Source: Rhizobium rhizogenes NBRC 13257
Lineage (GTDB): Bacteria > Pseudomonadota > Alphaproteobacteria > Rhizobiales > Rhizobiaceae
DNA length: 64,000 bases
Reading direction: 5' to 3'
Assembly (NCBI RefSeq): GCF_000696095.1
Contig: NZ_BAYX01000005.1
Coordinates: 248,001-312,000, forward strand
The number at the start of each line of letters is the position of its first letter. Positions within the stretch are counted from its first letter, which is position 1. Of the stretch, positions 59,115 to 64,000 are shown piece by piece. The notes under the pieces were generated by a model. That model searched no databases, was not told the DNA's origin, and saw only the letters and a program-made list of their open reading frames with translations. The position numbers and the translations under genes are program-made.

Positions 59115-60260
59115 TTAATCGGCAAAGGGTTCAGTCGGCCCTTTCGCCGGCTTGGTGAACCAGCGCGCGCCATCTTCTGTCATGTAGATGTGGTCCTCCA
59201 GCCGGATACCGAATTTTTCCGGAAAGACGATCATCGGCTCGTTGGAGAAAACCATGCCGGCGGCAAGCGGTGTCACATTGCCACGGACGATATAGGGCTC
59301 TTCATGGATTTCGAGGCCGAGCCCATGGCCGGCGCGGTGCGGCAATCCCGGCAAGCGATAGTCCGGGCCGAGAGAATGCTTGGCAAGCACCGCGCGAGCC
59401 GCGTCATCAAGGCTCGAGCATGCAGCTCCTAACTTGGCCGCGTCGAAGACGGCCTGTTGTGCCTCGCGTTCGATCGCCCAAGCCTGCTCGAATTCCTTGT
59501 GGCCGCGCTCCAGGGTGTAGGTTCGGGTGATATCCGAATGGTAGCCGTCGAGCCGGCAACCGGTGTCCACCAGAATGACGTCGCCATCGGCAAGGGTTTG
59601 GTCGCCATCCGCCCCATGCGGAAGCGACGTCGCCGCACCGAAGGAAACGATGCAGAAGGTCGAGCCGCCATCGGCCCCGGCATCGCGATGCCGCCGGTCG
59701 ATGAAATCCACCACCTCGGACGCCTTTATCCCGGGCTTCATAAGCGCATGTGCCTGCTTGTGGACATCGAGCGTCAGGTCCATCGCATATTGAATGAGCG
59801 CGATTTCCGCCGGCGATTTGATTCGCCGGAGATCGCGGGTCAGCCGCCCACCATCCGTCAGCCTTTCAACGCCGATTTCTGCCGCCAGCGCGTGGTAGAA
59901 GAAAAGCGGCAGATCATCGTCGAGAGCAAGCTTGCCGGAGCCGCCGACAAGGCGAGCGATCAGGGCGACGCTGCTTTCCTCCTCCTGCCAGACCAGGATA
60001 TCTCCGGGCAGATGCGGGAGCGTCTCGACGCGGCTGCGCTCAAAGCCCGGAACGATGTAGTAAAGCTCCGTCGGGGTAACGAGCGCGCCGAGAAACCGTT
60101 CGCTCAGATGCCAGACCAGCCCCGTGAAATAGCGCAGGCTCTCGGTCGGCCCGAGCAGCACGCCGGACAAGCCCTCGGCCTCGATGGACTGGCGGAGTTT
60201 CGAGAGACGAAGCTGCCTCTCGTCCTGAGTTATACGGGGTACGGGATGCTGCCAGGACAT
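59115..60260 (-). CDS. M24-family metallopeptidase (Xaa-Pro aminopeptidase/DoeA-like)
   Basis: A 381-residue protein. An N-terminal creatinase-like domain (about 1-130, with RYFTGLVWHLSERFLGALVT) precedes the pita-bread catalytic domain. Metal ligands: VILVDTGCRLDGYHSDITRT (two Asp), RAGHGLGLEIHEEPYI (His), FSNEPMIVF (Glu) and GIRLEDHIY (Glu). The set is complete, so it is probably active. Family members cleave Xaa-Pro bonds, creatine or ectoine. The start is ATG 60260; the frame from 60272 would use TTG. It converges on the CUT1 operon and follows the GntR gene 60320 on the same strand. Confidence 0.88.
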   Translation of the reverse strand: MSWQHPVPRITQDERQLRLSKLRQSIEAEGLSGVLLGPTESLRYFTGLVWHLSERFLGALVTPTELYYIVPGFERSRVETLPHLPGDILVWQEEESSVALIARLVGGSGKLALDDDLPLFFYHALAAEIGVERLTDGGRLTRDLRRIKSPAEIALIQYAMDLTLDVHKQAHALMKPGIKASEVVDFIDRRHRDAGADGGSTFCIVSFGAATSLPHGADGDQTLADGDVILVDTGCRLDGYHSDITRTYTLERGHKEFEQAWAIEREAQQAVFDAAKLGAACSSLDDAARAVLAKHSLGPDYRLPGLPHRAGHGLGLEIHEEPYIVRGNVTPLAAGMVFSNEPMIVFPEKFGIRLEDHIYMTEDGARWFTKPAKGPTEPFAD

Positions 60261-60319
60261 GCGGTTTTCCAATCCATTCGATCGAGAGGCGGAGATGAGA
60301 GTTTTTTCGTCGCGAGGTT

Positions 60320-61024
60320 TCAGGACAACGGGATCGCCACCGGCCGGTCCAAGTTGCGGGCAACATAGTCCTGGATCTGCCGAACAATCTGCGCAGCGTG
60401 ATCGATCGCTAGCCGATCGGCACGGTCGACATCACCCGCTTCGATCGCGGCGATCATCTCCTCATGCTCATCGACATACTGGCGCGGCAGGCGATCATCG
60501 AATGTCGAATAATAGAGGCGAAGGATGCGCCGGCCTTCGTCGAGCAGGCGGGCGAAAAACGTCGTGTAGTAGGCATTGCCGGCAAGCTCGGCGATCGCGA
60601 CGTGGAACTCGCGGTTCGCTTCGATCATCGCATAGGCATCGCGAGCAAGGACGGCGTCGGCGAAATCCTGCTGATGGGCGCGGATGGTCTTCATGATCCC
60701 GGCATCCCGCCGCTGGGTTGCGCCCCGCGTGGTGACGCGATACATCAGCGTCAGGGCCTCGAAATAGGTGGGCAGGCTGGCGAAATCGATCGTCGCCACG
60801 ATCGTGTTCCTGTTTGGTAGGGTCGTGACCAGCCCCTCGGCAACAAGTCGCAACAGCGCCTCGCGGATCGGCGTTCTCGACATCTTGAAGCGCTCCGACA
60901 GTCGCACCTCGTCAAGCGGGCTACCGGGTTCGAGCGCCATAGACAGGATTTCCCGGCGCAGCGCGGCATAGACGCTTTGCGTGCCCGATCCGCGCACGCG
61001 CACATTTTCCGCATCATTCTGCAT
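60320..61024 (-). CDS. GntR-family regulator, FadR subfamily (FCD)
   Basis: A 234-residue regulator with the start at ATG 61024 (GAGGGAC before it; ATG 61048 is an alternative). HTH: SVYAALRREILSMALEPGSP, then RLSERFKMSRTPIREALLRL. The FCD domain shows NREFHVAIAELAGNAYYTTF (His) and YVDEHEEMIAAIEAGDVDRA (His). It is divergent from the DapA-family gene 61175 and upstream of the M24 peptidase gene (48-base gap), so it may regulate both. Confidence 0.88.
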   Translation of the reverse strand: MQNDAENVRVRGSGTQSVYAALRREILSMALEPGSPLDEVRLSERFKMSRTPIREALLRLVAEGLVTTLPNRNTIVATIDFASLPTYFEALTLMYRVTTRGATQRRDAGIMKTIRAHQQDFADAVLARDAYAMIEANREFHVAIAELAGNAYYTTFFARLLDEGRRILRLYYSTFDDRLPRQYVDEHEEMIAAIEAGDVDRADRLAIDHAAQIVRQIQDYVARNLDRPVAIPLS

Positions 61025-61174
61025 TCGGATGTCCCTCGCGACCCACATCTTCGTATGTCGTTTTGGCAGTTCTCTGCAAGACCGCCTGCCCTTCCCGAAA
61101 CTTTTCTAGCCCCCTTCTTGAGCTTTGTCGACAGTTTGTATATAACGCCATCAGCTTTTAATGAGGATCAAGCG

Positions 61175-62086
61175 ATGACGACTGGATGGAAGGGCGTATT
61201 TCCCGCCGTAACGACACAGTTCAAGGAAGATTTGTCCGTGGACCTCCCGGCCACGCAGGGCGTTCAGGATGCGCTGGTCAATGACGGTGTCAACGGGCTG
61301 ATCGTCATGGGTACTTGCGGCGAGAACAACTCGCTCGACCCTGAGGAAAAGCGCACGATCCTGAAGGCCGCCGTCGAGGTGGTCAACGGCCGCATTCCCG
61401 TCGTCACCGGCGTCTCCGAGCTCGATACGCGTCGCGCCGTCGCCTATGCCCGTGATGCCGAGAAACTTGGCGCGGATGGCCTGATGCTCCTGCCGGCCAT
61501 GGTCTATGTGCCGAAGCCGGAGGAGCTGATCGCGCATTTCCGCACGGTCGCCGAAGCGACCTCGCTGCCGATCATGCTCTACAACAACCCGCCGGCCTAC
61601 CGCGTCAATATCGGCGCCGACGTGCTGCAGGCGCTCGCCGATGTGCCGAACATCAAGGCCGTCAAGGAAAGTGCGCCGGATCCACGTCGCTTCACCGATC
61701 TCATCAATGCCTTCGGTGATCGTTTCGATATTTTCGCCGGTCTCGACGATGTCGCGCTCGAAGGTCTGATGCTTGGCGCCAAGGGTTGGGTCTCCGGTCT
61801 GACCAGCGCCTTCCCGCAGGAATCGGTGCAGCTCGTCGCCGCCGCTGAACGTGGCGATTGGGAGGAGGCCCGCAAGATCTATCGCTGGTTTATGCCGCTT
61901 CTGCATCTCGATGCCGAGCATGACCTCGTGCAGTCGATCAAGCTTGCCGAGCAGATCATGGGCCGTGGCTCCGAGCGTGTCCGCATGCCGCGTCTGCCGC
62001 TGTCCGGCGCCCGCCGCGCCGAAGTCACCGCCATGGTCGAAAGGGCCGCCGCCACCCGCCCCTCCAAGGTGCGCCAGGCCGCCTGA
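61175..62086 (+). CDS. DapA-family aldolase/lyase (class I, Schiff base)
   Basis: A 303-residue TIM-barrel protein of the DHDPS/NAL family. Lys164 in IKAVKESAPDP forms the Schiff base, Tyr136 in MLYNNPPAY is the proton relay, and the loop GTCGENNSL (46-54) stands where true DHDPS has GTTGE, with Cys replacing the second Thr. The C-terminus is extended by about 15 basic residues. That loop change and the catabolic setting make lysine biosynthesis unlikely; it may cleave a 2-keto acid such as a keto-deoxy sugar acid or hydroxyproline-derived compound. ATG 61175 follows a GAGGA site. Confidence 0.85.
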   Translation: MTTGWKGVFPAVTTQFKEDLSVDLPATQGVQDALVNDGVNGLIVMGTCGENNSLDPEEKRTILKAAVEVVNGRIPVVTGVSELDTRRAVAYARDAEKLGADGLMLLPAMVYVPKPEELIAHFRTVAEATSLPIMLYNNPPAYRVNIGADVLQALADVPNIKAVKESAPDPRRFTDLINAFGDRFDIFAGLDDVALEGLMLGAKGWVSGLTSAFPQESVQLVAAAERGDWEEARKIYRWFMPLLHLDAEHDLVQSIKLAEQIMGRGSERVRMPRLPLSGARRAEVTAMVERAAATRPSKVRQAA

Positions 62087-62095
62087 TACAGAAAA

Positions 62096-62125
62096 GCCGG
62101 CAATCGCGGATCAGCGATTGCCGGC
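62096..62125 (+). terminator. Terminator hairpin after DapA-family gene
   Basis: A perfect 12-bp stem (GCCGGCAATCGC with GCGATTGCCGGC, loop GGATCA) lies 9 bases after the stop and is followed by TCTGCTTTT. It separates the gene from the convergent 62147 gene and may serve both strands. Confidence 0.8.
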
Positions 62126-62146
62126 TCTGCTTTTCCATAAAGACGT

Positions 62147-62803
62147 TCAGTTCGCAGATGTCGTTGTGGCTGTGGATTGCTCCAGCGCGTCGCGCACCTG
62201 ATCTATTTTCCCGACAGCAGGGCCAACACCCAGGATACTCTTGGCTTCCGCCAGCGTCTTGTCGGTCACGACACCTGTCTTCGACGCCTGCGCCAAAGCC
62301 GAGCGCAACGCCTCGTCACCAAGCGCCGGGTCGGTCGGCACGGCATTGGTGCCGTTCTTAAGCTCGAACTCGGCATAATCCATGACATAGGCCCTGATGG
62401 CCGCCATCTTCGGATCCTTCGAATTCATATAGGCATGATAATTCCGCTTCAGGGAATTGAGGCTGCCAAGCCCCGCCGCCGCCGTCTTCACTTTCGTGGA
62501 GCTCGTCTTTTCGAGTTTCCTGTTTGTAGCCGCGGACTTTGAGGAATGTGTCGCATGTTTCAGGCTCCCGACGCTTCCATCACTATCGTCCGATTGTGCC
62601 GCGCTGGATTTTCCATCGCTGGAATTGCTGCTGCCGTGACTTCCGCCATTTCCATTGCCACCGCCATTGCCTCCTCCATTGCCGTTGCCGCCCTTGGCGT
62701 AGGCCATGTTTGCAAAACCGAAGCCGCCGCTGGTTACCGGAGCGACAGCCAATGCCAAGGCAACAACAGTCGTTCCAAAGGCTGAACTGAATTTCATCTG
62801 CAT
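62147..62803 (-). CDS. Secreted Gly/Asn/Ser-rich hypothetical protein
   Basis: A 218-residue protein. The start is ATG 62803 or the ATG two codons on (GAGGAA directly upstream). Signal peptide: FGTTVVALALAVAPVTSGGF to AYA-KG. The mature N-terminus is a low-complexity GNGNGGG / SSNSSDG stretch of about 60 residues. It is followed by a Ser/Lys-rich part, then a folded C-terminal domain with SLKRNYHAYMNSKDPKMAAI and repeated helices of about 35 residues (AEFELKNGT, SILGVGPAV). It is probably a cell-surface or periplasmic protein; the function is unknown. The open frame continues upstream to 62977 but enters the promoter region. Confidence 0.7.
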   Translation of the reverse strand: MQMKFSSAFGTTVVALALAVAPVTSGGFGFANMAYAKGGNGNGGGNGGGNGNGGSHGSSNSSDGKSSAAQSDDSDGSVGSLKHATHSSKSAATNRKLEKTSSTKVKTAAAGLGSLNSLKRNYHAYMNSKDPKMAAIRAYVMDYAEFELKNGTNAVPTDPALGDEALRSALAQASKTGVVTDKTLAEAKSILGVGPAVGKIDQVRDALEQSTATTTSAN

Positions 62804-63048
62804 ATTCCTCTTATTCCAGATTATGCTTCCGTCACGCGTTGCAACTGCCACGCGGGATGAGCAATCATGCTGCTCGTCATAATATTGCTGGAAATAGAAG
62901 TTTCCACGGGGAACGGACCTATGCCTCAGGGGATCAGACCTTAGCCTGATTACCGATGGCCGAAAGTCCAGGGGCACGATCGATGGGAATTTACATCAAT
63001 CCTGAGATCTGCCGGCATTTGAATGATCATCGCTGAAAGTAGCCAGAC

Positions 63049-64000
63049 ATGCAGACAAACCTCAAATCACTGCTGTCGCCGGTTCGCTTGATCGCCGGCT
63101 GGAACTCCCAATCCCTGGCACGACAATTCCTGCTGATCGGAGGCCTCGTTGCCGCCTGCGCCATGCTTGTCGTCGGTGCCGTCGTCACCAGCCTCATCGA
63201 AGATGCCGTCACGCGCAACTCTGCCGCCAGTACTGCTCTTTATGTCGACAGCGTCATCGCGCCGCTTCTGCCGGACATGCAGACAACCAAGATGCTGGAC
63301 GATACGGTAACGCGTGCATTGGATGAGACGCTCGGCGAAGGCGCGCTTGGCAGCCGCCTGATGTCCTTTCGCCTCTGGCGCAGCGACGGCACTGTTCTCT
63401 ACTCCAATGACAAGAACCTGATGGGAAAGCAGTTCCCGCTGAGCGATGATCTGAAGGCGGCATTTTCCGGCACGATGATGGCGCAGTTCAATCAGCTCGA
63501 CGGCGTCGAAAGCGTTGCAGAGCGCGAGAGCGGCAAGCCGCTCCTGGAGATTTACAATCCGGTCCTCCAGCCCTGGTCGGGCGATGTCGTCGCGGTCTCG
63601 GAATTCCACGAAGTAGCGTATGATTTTCAGCGCAGCTTGAACCAGGCACGCTTCCGAAGCTGGCTGGCCGTCGGCGTGTTCACCCTCGCCTTCTTTCTTA
63701 TCCTCTCGATGATCGTCCTTCGTGGCAGCCGAACGATCGAAAGCCAGCGCGGCGCACTCAATGCACGTATCGGCGAATTGTCGGCTCTTCTGCAGCAGAA
63801 CGAGATCCTGCGCACCCGCGTTCAAAGAGCCTCGCAACGCGCTGCCGCCCTCAACGAAAGCTACCTCAGGCGCATCGGCGCTGATCTGCATGACGGCCCC
63901 GCGCAGCTCGTCGCATATGCATCGTTAAGACTCGACAGTGAGGCCTTGGCAAATCCGGCGGCGCCGGTGCGAGAACGGGAGCTGTCGCTTGCCGCAATCA
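63049..64000 (+). CDS. Sensor histidine kinase, NarL/HisKA_3 type (3' end cut)
   Basis: At least 317 residues to the right edge. After a roughly 25-residue N-terminus, TM1 is about 27-49 (FLLIGGLVAACAMLVVGAVV). A periplasmic sensing domain follows (VYSN and LLEIYNPVL areas), then TM2 at about 203-222 (WLAVGVFTLAFFLILSMIV), a coiled coil and the HisKA_3 box RIGADLHDGPAQLVAYASLR with the phospho-acceptor His. This kind of kinase pairs with a LuxR/NarL-type response regulator, probably beyond the window. The signal is unknown. The start at 63049 has only a weak ribosome site (GAAAG). Confidence 0.88.
   Translation, partial: MQTNLKSLLSPVRLIAGWNSQSLARQFLLIGGLVAACAMLVVGAVVTSLIEDAVTRNSAASTALYVDSVIAPLLPDMQTTKMLDDTVTRALDETLGEGALGSRLMSFRLWRSDGTVLYSNDKNLMGKQFPLSDDLKAAFSGTMMAQFNQLDGVESVAERESGKPLLEIYNPVLQPWSGDVVAVSEFHEVAYDFQRSLNQARFRSWLAVGVFTLAFFLILSMIVLRGSRTIESQRGALNARIGELSALLQQNEILRTRVQRASQRAAALNESYLRRIGADLHDGPAQLVAYASLRLDSEALANPAAPVRERELSLAAI

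Overview
The window (64 kb, GC-rich, closely packed genes) looks like a fast-growing rhizobium (Rhizobium or a close Rhizobiales relative), probably a catabolic stretch of a large replicon. I infer this from the run of ABC importers with GntR, ROK and similar regulators, several Tat-type lipid-free binding proteins, a lac-like operon of Agrobacterium type, a membrane quinoprotein glucose dehydrogenase, and small Rhizobiales-style membrane proteins. No rRNA, tRNA, CRISPR array or complete insertion sequence was seen.

Layout. 1-1611: 3' part of a berberine-bridge (BBE) FAD oxidase, running off the left edge. 2024-2823: two small orphan proteins. 3077-9602: an uncharacterised module, with two plus-strand genes (DUF4034/Sel1-like protein, membrane M48 protease with TPR-like tail) facing a minus-strand operon of four or five secreted or hypothetical proteins. 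9961: polyamine-type GNAT. 10510-20174: a carbohydrate locus, with a CUT1 importer and GH42 beta-galactosidase operon, a divergent ROK repressor and two esterases. 20225-23101: a 62-residue protein and PQQ glucose dehydrogenase.

23311-41559 is an organosulfur island. Two SfnB/DszC-like flavin monooxygenases surround a ribose-type ABC importer whose binding protein and ATPase/permease genes are divergent, followed by a DszA/NtaA-type monooxygenase. A long minus-strand operon (41559 to 32491) then encodes two LLM monooxygenases, an M20 deacylase, a GNAT acetyltransferase, a fused permease-ATPase, two paralogous amino-acid binding proteins and a third LLM enzyme. This gene set matches the Bacillus subtilis logic for salvage of S-modified cysteines: uptake, N-acetylation, oxidative C-S cleavage, deacetylation. 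I regard it as the most interesting system here. Two of its control regions share an inverted repeat, TCTA-N9-TAGA.

41882-50897: two small proteins, then a PotABCD-like importer with a hydantoin/Asp-Glu racemase-like protein, a divergent GntR regulator and two cytosine-deaminase-like amidohydrolases, suggesting breakdown of a nitrogen heterocycle. 50916-52818: a secreted alpha/beta hydrolase, small proteins and a candidate small RNA with its own promoter and terminator (about 52425-52518). 52982-62086: GntR regulator, cystathionine-lyase-like PLP enzyme, CUT1 importer, M24 peptidase, a second GntR regulator and a DapA-family aldolase/lyase. 62147-64000: a Gly/Asn/Ser-rich secreted protein and a NarL-type sensor histidine kinase cut by the right edge.
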